Both the position numbers and the translations under genes were made by a program. This document shows, one piece after another, positions 26,490 through 35,667 of a DNA stretch of 64,000 bases. Position 1 is the stretch's first letter; the number at the start of each line of letters is the position of its first letter. The stretch comes from Pedobacter kyonggii (GTDB lineage Bacteria; Bacteroidota; Bacteroidia; Sphingobacteriales; Sphingobacteriaceae), in NCBI RefSeq assembly GCF_004310665.1, contig NZ_SIXF01000012.1:93960-157959 (forward strand), written 5' to 3'. A model generated the notes under the pieces. That model saw nothing but the letters and a program-made list of their open reading frames with translations. It was not told the origin of the DNA and made no database searches.

Positions 26490-27125
26490 ATGAGCAATAA
26501 AGACGTATTGAAAGGCGAATCGAGGGACGGTTACGTAAAAATAGACCGTTATAACGAAGATAAAATTGAAGCTGTAGCTACACATTATAAAGATATTCTT
26601 GGCCAGTTGGGCGAAAATCCGGAACGCGAAGGTTTACTAAAAACACCTGAGCGCGTGGCTAAGGCGCTGCAATATTTAACACACGGTTATGATTTAAAGC
26701 CTGATGAGATTCTGAAGGGCGCAATGTTTGAAGAAGATTATAGCCAAATGGTTGTGGTTAAGGATATTGAAGTGTATTCGATGTGCGAACACCATATGCT
26801 GCCATTCTTTGGTAAAGCACATATTGCTTATATTCCTAACGGACACATTGTTGGTTTAAGTAAAATCCCACGTGTAGTTGATGCTTTTGCCCGTCGTTTA
26901 CAGGTACAGGAACGTTTGACGAACGAAATTAGGGATTGTATTCAAAATACCCTTAACCCAATGGGCGTTGCAGTGGTGATGGAATGCAGGCACTTATGCA
27001 TGTCTATGCGTGGTGTGCAAAAGCAGAATTCGGTAACTACAACATCAGCCTTTACAGGAACTTTTTTAAGTAACGATAAAACTAGAGCCGAGTTTTTAAG
27101 GTTAATCACCGCAAGTTTAGATTAA
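26490..27125 (+). CDS. folE: GTP cyclohydrolase I
   Basis: This is a 211-residue protein with the full FolE signature: [22 protein letters not shown], the zinc site in [20 protein letters not shown] with the later [14 protein letters not shown], and [20 protein letters not shown]. It converts GTP to dihydroneopterin triphosphate, feeding folate and, via the gene just upstream, other pterin pathways. The N-terminal 20 residues ([18 protein letters not shown]) precede the domain and look variable. A mobile-type inverted repeat follows immediately, then fabD. Confidence 0.97.
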   Translation: MSNKDVLKGESRDGYVKIDRYNEDKIEAVATHYKDILGQLGENPEREGLLKTPERVAKALQYLTHGYDLKPDEILKGAMFEEDYSQMVVVKDIEVYSMCEHHMLPFFGKAHIAYIPNGHIVGLSKIPRVVDAFARRLQVQERLTNEIRDCIQNTLNPMGVAVVMECRHLCMSMRGVQKQNSVTTTSAFTGTFLSNDKTRAEFLRLITASLD

Positions 27126-27206
27126 CCCCAGCCCCCTAGAGGGGGTATGGATTAACAATAATAATTTAACTAAATATTTAATTTCCCCTTTAGGGGATTA
27201 AGGGGT
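27125..27206. repeat. CCCCTnnAGGGG-type inverted-repeat element
   Basis: The left end (ACCCCAGCCCCCTAGAGGG at 27125) and right end (about 27183-27206, TTCCCCTTTAGGGGATTAAG) are inverted relatives sharing the CCCCTAxAGGGG core. It occupies the whole folE-fabD spacer and its right end abuts the fabD ATG. Confidence 0.65.
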
Positions 27207-28088
27207 ATGAAAGCATATATTTTTCCCGGACAGGGAGCACAGTTTGTAGGTATGGGTAAAGATCTTTATGAGAACCCAAAAGCTGCAGCATTATTTGAAC
27301 AGGCCAATGAAATTATCGGTTTCCGTATTAGCGATATTATGTTTAGCGGAACAGATGAAGAGCTTAAACAAACCAATGTAACCCAACCGGCAATCTTTTT
27401 GCATTCGGTTATTTTAGCCAAAGTGTTGGGCGACGATTTTAAACCAGATATGGTTGCAGGCCATTCCTTAGGTGAATTTTCGGCTTTAGTGGCCGCAAAT
27501 GCATTAAGCTTCGAAGATGGATTAAAACTGGTAATTGCCCGTGCAAATGCTATGCAAAAAGCATGCGAGGCACAACCATCAACCATGGCAGCTATTTTAG
27601 GTTTAGCTGATGATGTAGTTGAAAAAATCTGTGCAGAAATTGATGCTGTGGTAGTGCCAGCAAATTATAACTGCCCAGGGCAATTGGTAATTTCGGGCAG
27701 CATAGAAGGAATTGATCTGGCTTGTGCTAAACTAACAGAAGCAGGAGCTAAAAGAGCTTTAAAATTAAATGTAGGCGGTGCATTTCACTCTCCTTTAATG
27801 GAGCCTGCAAAAATTGAATTACAGGCAGCTATAGAGGCCACTCATATTGCTGCACCAATTTGTCCGGTTTACCAAAATGTTGATGCAAGGCCATATACCG
27901 ACCCAACTGAAATTAAGGGTAATTTAATTAAACAATTAACGGGTGCTGTACGTTGGACTCAAACAGTAGGGAACATGCTTGCCGATGGTGCAACTGAATT
28001 TGTAGAGGTTGGCCCAGGTAATGTGTTGCAGGGATTGGTTAAAAAGGTAAGCCGCGAAGTGCAAACAAGTAGTGCTGCCATAGCTTAA
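27207..28088 (+). CDS. fabD: Malonyl-CoA:ACP transacylase
   Basis: This 293-residue protein has the transacylase signatures: YIFPGQGAQFVGMGKDLY at the start, GHSLGEFSALVAA with the nucleophilic Ser, a conserved Gln/Arg region (IARANAMQKAC), GGAFHSPLM with the catalytic His, and FVEVGPGNVLQGLV. It loads malonate on acyl carrier protein for fatty-acid synthesis in the cytosol. It follows folE after a repeat element and ends in a strong terminator. It could be read from the folE promoter or from its own. Confidence 0.97.
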   Translation: MKAYIFPGQGAQFVGMGKDLYENPKAAALFEQANEIIGFRISDIMFSGTDEELKQTNVTQPAIFLHSVILAKVLGDDFKPDMVAGHSLGEFSALVAANALSFEDGLKLVIARANAMQKACEAQPSTMAAILGLADDVVEKICAEIDAVVVPANYNCPGQLVISGSIEGIDLACAKLTEAGAKRALKLNVGGAFHSPLMEPAKIELQAAIEATHIAAPICPVYQNVDARPYTDPTEIKGNLIKQLTGAVRWTQTVGNMLADGATEFVEVGPGNVLQGLVKKVSREVQTSSAAIA

Positions 28089-28113
28089 TTTATTCAAAAT
28101 AGAATATTTTGCC

Positions 28114-28150
28114 AACGCCATAAACTCAGCTGTTTATGGCGTTGTTTTTT
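28114..28150 (+). terminator. Rho-independent terminator after fabD
   Basis: A perfect 12-bp stem (AACGCCATAAAC / GTTTATGGCGTT) with a 6-base loop is followed by a G and six T. Confidence 0.95.
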
Positions 28151-28177
28151 ATCAATATTTAATATCTTTATCCGTAG

Positions 28178-31100
28178 ATGAAAATGAGCTTTGGTGTAAA
28201 AATAAGATTTCTATTGCTTGTTTTGGGCTGTTGCCTCATTGCAACTTCTATTTCGTTAAGTCGGTTTACCACAAAAAGCGAACTCCTTGAGCACGATGCG
28301 CAAGAGATTCAACAGAACCTTTTGATCAAAGAAAGATCTGTTCAAAGTTTTCTTGCCGATAAACAACAGGTTGCCAAGGCCAAAAGATTTCATCTCGATC
28401 CTAGTAACGCAATAGATTTTATCGAAAACTATCGCAAAAAGAGTGGTATAAACTTATTAACCTACCAAAACAATCAGCTTAAATTCTGGAGTACATATAA
28501 AGTATCGGAAATAGATCCAACTACAATAAAAGAGGGTAGTTCGGTGTTGTTTTTTTATAACGGCTGGTATGAAGTGATTAAAAGTACTCAAGGCAATTTT
28601 AGCCTTATTTTCTTGATCACGATTCAATCTCAGTATCCTTTTAAAGAAACAAAGTATTTTAAAAATGATATTGATCCAATTTTATCAAATACCAAAATAT
28701 TAACGCTTGCATCTTTTACCGATAAGGATGTGTATGTAATAAAAAGTTTAGATAATAAGTTTTTATTCGGACTTAAGGTTAAACCAGGATATGCAGAAAC
28801 CCATTATTCAGGCACACAATTATGGTTGTTTGTTGCTGGTATGTTATGCATCTGCATGTTTTTTAATTCTTTAAGTTCGTTCATTGCCAGGCGTGGACAC
28901 ATCGCATGGGGTACTTTTTTATTATTGTTTTTCTTCCTGGCCTTTAGGTTAACAGATTTATATTACGGTTGGTTTAATCACAGGTTTACTTTAGATCTAT
29001 TTGATCCGAGAATATATGCCGATAATTTCCTGATGCCTTCGTTGGGCGACTTTTTGTTAAATGTAATTGCATTAACCTGGTTACTGTTGTTTATGTATAA
29101 TCACAAGGAACAATACAAGTTTCCGGGATGGATTAAGCGGAGCAAAATAATTGGAGTTGTTATTCAGGCTGGATTAATGGTGTTGATAGGTCGGATAGTT
29201 TGGGATACCGATGACATTTTCTTCGGATTGATTTTTAACTCAAAAATTAATTTCGATATCATTAATATCCTTAAACTCAGTGGAACCAGCTGGGTTGGTA
29301 TTGTAATTTTATGCCTGGCCTGGTTTCAGATTTACCTGATAACGGTTGTTTCAGCAACTGTAAGCAGTCAATTAAATGTAAGCAATAAAGAGCGGGTCAT
29401 TATTTTCTTAATTGGCTTTGCAGGTGTTTTTATCTACAAGCTAGTGGTCGATTTTAATGCGTTTTTTATTGTTTTTGCCCTTGTGCTGTTTATTGTGGCT
29501 CGGGCTGTTTATTTAAAAGAAAAGAGTTTTTCAATCGGTATGTTTGCCATTGTATTTTTCTGCCTGGCTTTCAATACTTCTATTAAATACACCAAGTATA
29601 AAGATATTAAAGAAAGAAGTTTACGCGAGCCTTTGGCCAGAAAAGTGCAATCATCAGAAGATCCGAATGCAATTATTGCTTTAGGTACTTTGGGCAATGA
29701 AATTGTTAAAGATAATTTTCTGACAAGCTATTTTAGTCAAAACCGAAAAGGCAATTATGCCGTACTCAAAAATCATATTAAAGATTATTTAGATGGCTAT
29801 TTAAACCGGTACGATTATCAGATCTATCCCTATGATAGATTGGGTGCTGCAATAGAAAATTCTGATACGCCACCGATTGATAAATATAAAAAGCTGGTGG
29901 AGGCAGGCTCTGTTAAAATTGATGGATCTAACTTTTTTTATCAGGTTAACAATACATTTGGTTATCAGGACTACTTTGGAATCATCTCTGTTGTAGATAA
30001 TGCTAGTTTATTAGGCACGCTTGTTATCGAACTCCGCTCGAAGCCGTATAATTACAACAATCGTCTACCCGATCTCTTAGGTGATCAAAAATTGATCAAA
30101 GACGAAGATTTTAAGGGTTATTCTATTGCCTTGTACAGTAATAATAAATTGCTTAATCAATCTGGAAATTATACATATCCTTTAGATGGCAGCATATTTA
30201 AGGGTAAAAAGGACGACTTTATAACCAGTAATGATAATGAACTTCATTACAGCCATTTAATTTATAAGCCTACTAACAGCAAAATGGTTGTTATCAGTAA
30301 AGAGAAGGTAGATTATGTAGAACGTTTGGCAGCGCTATCGTTTTTCTTTCTGATATTTATTATCTTCTCCCTGTTACTTTATGGATTAATATGGCTAATC
30401 AAAAACCTTGATGATGATAAGGTGGGCTGGTTTAGTATCAACAGGTCTTTAATGATCAATGCCAATAAAATTTTGTACAAAACCAGAATCCAGGTATCTA
30501 TTGTGTTGGCCGTTGTGGCAACACTGGTTATTGTAGGTTGGGGAACTTATTATTATATGAATAATGAGTACCGTGGGCAACAGGATACTATATTAAAAGA
30601 TAAGATAAGGAAGATTCAACAGAATTTTGAAAAGCAGATTTTTAGTAATGGCATAATTGTAAACGACGAGAATACAGCCGCAGATTTTAACAATTTTGCT
30701 GATATTAATAACGCAGATCTGAACCTATACGATCTGAGTGGTAACCTGATCATGACCACTTATCCAAAACTCTATAATTATAAAATCATCGGTAAAAAGA
30801 TGGGGCCGTCTGCCTTTGCTGCTTTAAGAGGCTTGCATCGTTCAGAATATATCAATACTGAAGAAAAGATAGGCAGCTTAACCTACGCTGCAGCGTATGC
30901 CCCCATCAGGAACGCACAAAATAAAACAATTGCCTATATCGGCCTACCAAATTACTCTACCGAAGAAGAATATACAGATAAACTGGCGCTTTTTGTAAGT
31001 AACCTGATTAATCTCTATGCCCTGGTATTTGTGGCTATTGGAGTGTTGGCTGTATTTTTGGCCAATCAGATTACCAGTCCCTTAACTTTTATTCAGGACA

Positions 31101-31909
31101 GTATTAGTAAAACGAAAATCGGGCAAAAGAACGAGCCCATCGTATGGCGTAGGCATGATGAGATCGGCTCTTTAATTAAGGAGTACAACCATATGATTGC
31201 GGCCTTAGAAGATAGTGCGATTAAGCTCGCCAGATCGGAACGCGAGAGTGCCTGGCGCGAAATGGCAAAACAGGTTGCCCACGAAATCAAGAATCCGTTA
31301 ACGCCGTTAAAATTAGGTGTTCAGCTGTTAGAGAAGTCGTGGAAAGAAAAAGATCCAAACTTCGAACTGAAGTTTAATAAGTTTAGCAAATCTTTTATAG
31401 AACAGATTGATAGCCTTTCGAAAATTGCTTCGGAGTTTTCTAATTTTGCCAAAATGCCCGATACCAATCTGGAGCGCCTTTCTTTACTTCCAATTATTGA
31501 CCAGGCGAGAGAAGTATTTAAAAGCACGGAAAATGTAACCATTGATGTGCTTAACAAGAGCGATAAGGACATCGAAATCATGGCCGATCACGATCAGCTT
31601 TTAAGAACGTTTAACAACCTACTTAAAAATGCAATAGAAGCTATAGATGAGGCGACTTTATGCTGCATCACCATAATTATATATGTAGACGCAAAAAATG
31701 CATATATCGAAATAAAAGATAATGGAAAAGGCATTCCACCGGCCCTGCACGATAAAATATTTGTACCGAACTTCACTACAAAAACATCAGGTACAGGTTT
31801 AGGTTTAGCTTTTGTTAAGCAGGCTGTAGAAAATGCGGGCGGTTCGGTTAAGTTTACGTCGATAAGCGGTTTAGGAACAACGTTCTATCTGAACTTTCCT
31901 TTAGCTTAA
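28178..31909 (+). CDS. Very large multi-domain membrane sensor histidine kinase
   Basis: This 1243-residue protein has an N-terminal helix (about 8-27), a periplasmic stretch to about 205, a block of seven or so membrane helices to about 480, another extracytoplasmic domain to about 700, helices near 715-740 and 770-790, a second cache-like domain, a helix near 950-975, then HAMP (about 975-1030, ITSPLTFIQDSI), HisKA with VAHEIKNPLTPLKLG (His1035) and an HATPase (N box NLLKNAIEAI, G box GTGLGLAFV). The H-box text resembles NtrY-type kinases. No response regulator is adjacent, so it is an orphan. The architecture suggests sensing at both membrane and periplasmic levels; the signal is unknown. 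Confidence 0.88.
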   Translation: MKMSFGVKIRFLLLVLGCCLIATSISLSRFTTKSELLEHDAQEIQQNLLIKERSVQSFLADKQQVAKAKRFHLDPSNAIDFIENYRKKSGINLLTYQNNQLKFWSTYKVSEIDPTTIKEGSSVLFFYNGWYEVIKSTQGNFSLIFLITIQSQYPFKETKYFKNDIDPILSNTKILTLASFTDKDVYVIKSLDNKFLFGLKVKPGYAETHYSGTQLWLFVAGMLCICMFFNSLSSFIARRGHIAWGTFLLLFFFLAFRLTDLYYGWFNHRFTLDLFDPRIYADNFLMPSLGDFLLNVIALTWLLLFMYNHKEQYKFPGWIKRSKIIGVVIQAGLMVLIGRIVWDTDDIFFGLIFNSKINFDIINILKLSGTSWVGIVILCLAWFQIYLITVVSATVSSQLNVSNKERVIIFLIGFAGVFIYKLVVDFNAFFIVFALVLFIVARAVYLKEKSFSIGMFAIVFFCLAFNTSIKYTKYKDIKERSLREPLARKVQSSEDPNAIIALGTLGNEIVKDNFLTSYFSQNRKGNYAVLKNHIKDYLDGYLNRYDYQIYPYDRLGAAIENSDTPPIDKYKKLVEAGSVKIDGSNFFYQVNNTFGYQDYFGIISVVDNASLLGTLVIELRSKPYNYNNRLPDLLGDQKLIKDEDFKGYSIALYSNNKLLNQSGNYTYPLDGSIFKGKKDDFITSNDNELHYSHLIYKPTNSKMVVISKEKVDYVERLAALSFFFLIFIIFSLLLYGLIWLIKNLDDDKVGWFSINRSLMINANKILYKTRIQVSIVLAVVATLVIVGWGTYYYMNNEYRGQQDTILKDKIRKIQQNFEKQIFSNGIIVNDENTAADFNNFADINNADLNLYDLSGNLIMTTYPKLYNYKIIGKKMGPSAFAALRGLHRSEYINTEEKIGSLTYAAAYAPIRNAQNKTIAYIGLPNYSTEEEYTDKLALFVSNLINLYALVFVAIGVLAVFLANQITSPLTFIQDSISKTKIGQKNEPIVWRRHDEIGSLIKEYNHMIAALEDSAIKLARSERESAWREMAKQVAHEIKNPLTPLKLGVQLLEKSWKEKDPNFELKFNKFSKSFIEQIDSLSKIASEFSNFAKMPDTNLERLSLLPIIDQAREVFKSTENVTIDVLNKSDKDIEIMADHDQLLRTFNNLLKNAIEAIDEATLCCITIIIYVDAKNAYIEIKDNGKGIPPALHDKIFVPNFTTKTSGTGLGLAFVKQAVENAGGSVKFTSISGLGTTFYLNFPLA

Positions 31910-31948
31910 ATTAAAACATGTAGAGATAGTTTAATCAGAAGGTGGGTT

Positions 31949-32851
31949 TTATCTCAGTTCCACTTGAGCCTTGCCCATGGTATTACCATCAGCATATAAA
32001 ATTACGGTATATATGCCTTTTATAAACGGTTTAGGGTTTGCCCAGTCGATAACATAGGTGCTGTCATCGTTATTGTAGTTAATAAAAATAGAATGGCTGA
32101 ACTGCATATCCTGCCCATCAGCCTCAAAATGGTTTCCCTCGTCTGCAAGCAGATTCCCAGCCGGATCGAATACCCGGAGATAAATGTTATGATGTCCTTT
32201 TTCTGCCAATTGGTTAGGCACAACATTAAAGCGCACGCTTAACTTCTCGGCAGTAGATGATTTGGTTACTTCGACTTTTTTGCCACTTGATTTTGTTCTG
32301 AAAGCAATAATTTCGGCAGATTGAAGCTTTAATACTGAGGCAGTTTTAACTTTTGCATTTAGATTAGCATTTTCGTTCTCTAAATTCGATGCCTTACTGC
32401 TGATGTTTCTTAGGGTATTCTGTAAACTATCGCGACTGTTTTTTAGGAAAATATTGTCTTTCTGCAGCTGAATAATCTGTTCATTGTAGTTTTTTACAAA
32501 TGTTTTCAGTTCATTAATCTGTGCATTGGCTTTGTCGAGTTCGCCCTGGGTAATCTGGTTTTTTTCTAAAGCTGCTTTAAGTTCTTCGATTTTTTCGCGG
32601 GCAAGCTTCTGCTCTTCAACAAGTTTCTCGTTTAAATCCAGGTTCAATGCATTAACCTTATCCAGCTCAACCTCAATCTTTTCTACCTCGAGCCGCAGTT
32701 TATCCTTCTCTGTACTAACTGTAACAAATCTTTCACTTTGTTGTCGGTCTTTAAAAAACAAGTAAGCATTTGTGCCAATTAAAGCTGCAATAACGATGAC
32801 CAGGAAGTAAATTTTGTTTCTATCACCCTTATTAATCTTTTGTGGTTCCAT
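31949..32851 (-). CDS. Single-helix membrane-anchored coiled-coil protein
   Basis: This is a 300-residue protein with one N-terminal membrane helix (IYFLVIVIAALIGTNAYLFF, about 14-33) followed by a long coiled coil (about 45-165; leucine, glutamate and lysine heptads, e.g. LRLEVEKIEVELDKVNAL). The C-terminal 130 residues are beta-rich (SVRFNVVPNQLAEKGHHNIYLRVFDPAG, FIKGIYTVILYADGN) and look like a small sandwich domain. It is not assigned to a family. It is convergent with the large kinase and divergent from the GHL10 gene. It may be a cell-envelope structural protein, but this is only inferred from its shape. Confidence 0.75.
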   Translation of the reverse strand: MEPQKINKGDRNKIYFLVIVIAALIGTNAYLFFKDRQQSERFVTVSTEKDKLRLEVEKIEVELDKVNALNLDLNEKLVEEQKLAREKIEELKAALEKNQITQGELDKANAQINELKTFVKNYNEQIIQLQKDNIFLKNSRDSLQNTLRNISSKASNLENENANLNAKVKTASVLKLQSAEIIAFRTKSSGKKVEVTKSSTAEKLSVRFNVVPNQLAEKGHHNIYLRVFDPAGNLLADEGNHFEADGQDMQFSHSIFINYNNDDSTYVIDWANPKPFIKGIYTVILYADGNTMGKAQVELR

Positions 32852-33057
32852 TTTTAATAACGCTGTATCTTCTGTAAATTAATATACTTTTGTTCTCCAT
32901 AGGTAAATGGGGGTACACAATAATTTTAGCAGGGCGCAAATTAAATTTTTTTAAAAACTTATAAGAGTTTTTAAAAAAAATCGTTTACTTGCTAATGTTC
33001 ATTTGTATTCAAATCAACACAAACACACAGCCTGAATAAAAAAATAAGACAGAAATA

Positions 33058-34602
33058 ATGCTTAAAAACTTCCTATACGCACTTTTATCTTTAACTGTAG
33101 TACCTTATATATTAAATGCACAACCTTTATCAAAAATTGCACCAAAAAGGGAGTTTAGGGGTGTTTGGGTGGCTACTGTTACCAATATAGACTGGCCATC
33201 GAAGCCAGGTTTAAGCATTGATCAACAAAAGCAGGAGCTGATTGGTATTTTAGAAAGACATAAAAGTCAAGGGATGAATGCAATTATTTTGCAGGTTAGA
33301 CCAGCGGCTGATGCGTTTTATGCAAAATCAAGAGAGCCCTGGAGCCAATGGTTAATGGGTAAACAAGGTTTAGCACCTGCACCTGGTTATGACCCTTTAG
33401 CCTTCGCCATTAAAGAGGCCCATTTCAGGGGAATGGAACTTCATGCCTGGTTTAATCCTTACAGGGCCAGTATGAGTAGTACAGCTGTATTGAGCGAAAA
33501 TCATGCTTATCGTAAACACCCTGATTGGTTTTTTACCTACGGTGGCAAAAAGCAGTTTGATCCGGGTATCCCAGATGTAAGGGAATATATTGTTCAGGTA
33601 ATTTTAGATGTGGTAAAAGGATACGATATTGATGGAATTCACTTCGACGATTATTTTTACCCTTATAAAGTAGAGGGACAAACGATTAACGATGGTAATA
33701 CTTTTTACAAATACCCCAATAATTTTTCAGATATAAAAGATTGGAGGCGCAACAACGTTGATCTGCTCATCAAGCAGCTTGACGATAGTATCCACCATTA
33801 TAAAAAATGGGTGAAGTTTGGCATTAGCCCCTTTGGAATTTGGAGAAATAAGAACGAAGATCCCGAAGGTTCTGCTACCAGCGGCCTATCCAATTATGCA
33901 GAACTTTTTGCCGATAGCCGTAAATGGGTTAGAGAAGGTTGGGTAGATTACATCAACCCTCAAATTTATTTTACTTTTACCAGAAGAGTAGCACCCTATG
34001 GTGTTTTAGTTGATTGGTGGAGCAATAATACCTTTGGTAGGCATGTTTATATCGGACAGGGTGCTTACCTGGTAAACTCGAGGGCAGAAGCAGCTTGGAA
34101 AAACCTAAGAGAAATACCTAATCAGATTAGATATTTAAGAGATAACAACCGAATTCAGGGGAGTGTGTTTTTTAGTTCTAAATCATTAAGTACAGTTGCT
34201 AAAGCCGTAGGCGACTCGTTAAAGAATGACTTATATAAATACCCTGCTTTGCCACCACAAATGCCATGGCTGGATGAGGTGCCGCCAAATGAGCCCCAGG
34301 CCCTAACTGCTGATGCATTAAAAGATGGCGTACATTTAAAATGGCAACTTCCGTTAAAGGCAAAAGATGGAGAAACGGCCTCGGGATTTGTAATTTACAG
34401 GTTTAATGAAGGAGAAAAAATTTCGGTACTCGATCCTAAGAACATTGTTAAAATAAGCTTTGAAGATTATCTTTCATATGTTGATACCAGTATAGAAAGT
34501 GGGAAGCGGTACAGCTATCTTGTAACTGCGCTAGACCGACTAAAAAATGAAAGTGAACCAAGTGGGCCTGTTGGCGTTGAAGTTCCTTTAGCAAAGGAAT
34601 AA
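33058..34602 (+). CDS. GHL10-type glycoside hydrolase with C-terminal fibronectin-III-like domain
   Basis: This 514-residue protein has a signal peptide (LYALLSLTVVPYILNAQ) and the GHL10/YngK domain (about 32-400): KREFRGVWVATVTNIDWPSK, NAIILQVRPAADAFY, HAWFNPYRASM, DGIHFDDYFYPY (acidic catalytic candidates) and WVDYINPQIYF. About 415-510 form a fibronectin-III-like module (LTADALKDGVHLKWQLP, SGFVIYRFN). It is predicted to act on polysaccharide in the periplasm or on the surface. It is adjacent to amino-sugar recycling genes, which suggests a peptidoglycan or chitin-type substrate, but no substrate is proven by the sequence. Confidence 0.9.
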   Translation: MLKNFLYALLSLTVVPYILNAQPLSKIAPKREFRGVWVATVTNIDWPSKPGLSIDQQKQELIGILERHKSQGMNAIILQVRPAADAFYAKSREPWSQWLMGKQGLAPAPGYDPLAFAIKEAHFRGMELHAWFNPYRASMSSTAVLSENHAYRKHPDWFFTYGGKKQFDPGIPDVREYIVQVILDVVKGYDIDGIHFDDYFYPYKVEGQTINDGNTFYKYPNNFSDIKDWRRNNVDLLIKQLDDSIHHYKKWVKFGISPFGIWRNKNEDPEGSATSGLSNYAELFADSRKWVREGWVDYINPQIYFTFTRRVAPYGVLVDWWSNNTFGRHVYIGQGAYLVNSRAEAAWKNLREIPNQIRYLRDNNRIQGSVFFSSKSLSTVAKAVGDSLKNDLYKYPALPPQMPWLDEVPPNEPQALTADALKDGVHLKWQLPLKAKDGETASGFVIYRFNEGEKISVLDPKNIVKISFEDYLSYVDTSIESGKRYSYLVTALDRLKNESEPSGPVGVEVPLAKE

Positions 34603-34608
34603 TAAATG

Positions 34609-35631
34609 CTATTTATCTTTCTTGCTGGTTGATTCTCTTTCTACAACTGCTGGATCTAGTACGATATGCTCCATATTGGCGTATGGGTTTTCCTGATTAA
34701 TCATTTTCAGAAACATTTTAGCACATTCTTTGCCCATTTGTGACGCATGCTGATCAATTGTTGATAGGTTAGGAGTAATGTAAGCGGAGAATGCTTCATT
34801 GGCGAAACCAATCACACCAACTTCAGGGGGTGTTTCATCAATCTCTTTAAGCTTTTTAATTACACCCAAGGCAGTAAAATCATCACCCGCAATAATAGCA
34901 TCAGGTTTGTTTCTGCTGCGCATTAACTTGCCAGCACCAAACCGACCATCTTTAATGGATAAACCACCAAAAATAATATGTTCTTCCATTAGCGGAAGGT
35001 TATGGTCTGCTAAGGCTGCTTTGTATCCTTCTAAGCGATCGTTAAATATTTTAATCTGATGAACTGTGGTTACAAACCCAATTTTTTTATAACCCTGATC
35101 GATTAAATGTTTAGTAGCGATATAACCTGCCTTGAAATCATCAAGTGTAATGGTAGGGACTTTTAGTTCTAGGTCTACACGGTCGAATAAGATAAGTGGT
35201 TTATTTTGCTTAATAATTTCGGCAAAGTGCGAAACATCTTTTGTTTCTAAAGACATGGAGGCCATTATGCCATCTACCTGCGCCTCTAGTAAAGTTCTAA
35301 CGCCGTTTATTTCGTTCTCTACAGATTCGTTAGATTGGTAGATAATAACACGGTAGCCGCTGTCTTTCAGCCCGTCTTCTATGCAATGGATAATAGATGC
35401 GAAGAAGTGTGCCTGTACACTTGGTACAATTACACCAATAATATGGGTTTTGCCAGATTTTAATGCAGAGGCGAGTTTATTTGGGCTATAGTTTAATTTT
35501 TTAGCCATTTCAACAACAGCCTTTCTGGTGGCGTCACTTATTGCCGGAAAGCCACTAAGTGCCCTGGAAACAGTTGATACGGTAATATCAAGCTCCTTGG
35601 CTATATCGTATATGGTGGTTTTCTTTTTCAA
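34609..35631 (-). CDS. LacI-family transcriptional regulator
   Basis: This is a 340-residue regulator with a LacI-type N-terminal helix-turn-helix (TIYDIAKELDITVSTVSRAL, then SDATRKAVVEMAKKLNYSPN) and a periplasmic-binding-protein-like sugar-sensing domain (HIIGVIVPSVQAHFFASIIH, GIMASMSLETKDV, IAGDDFTALGVIKKLKEI, VGVIGFANEAFSAYITP). It is read with the NagX-like gene just upstream (36-base gap) and is convergent with the GHL10 hydrolase, whose stop is 6 bases away. It probably controls this amino-sugar locus; the effector sugar is inferred, not seen. Confidence 0.93.
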   Translation of the reverse strand: MKKKTTIYDIAKELDITVSTVSRALSGFPAISDATRKAVVEMAKKLNYSPNKLASALKSGKTHIIGVIVPSVQAHFFASIIHCIEDGLKDSGYRVIIYQSNESVENEINGVRTLLEAQVDGIMASMSLETKDVSHFAEIIKQNKPLILFDRVDLELKVPTITLDDFKAGYIATKHLIDQGYKKIGFVTTVHQIKIFNDRLEGYKAALADHNLPLMEEHIIFGGLSIKDGRFGAGKLMRSRNKPDAIIAGDDFTALGVIKKLKEIDETPPEVGVIGFANEAFSAYITPNLSTIDQHASQMGKECAKMFLKMINQENPYANMEHIVLDPAVVERESTSKKDK

Positions 35632-35667
35632 TGGCAGAGGGGGACAATCAATTATAGCGTAAATTTA

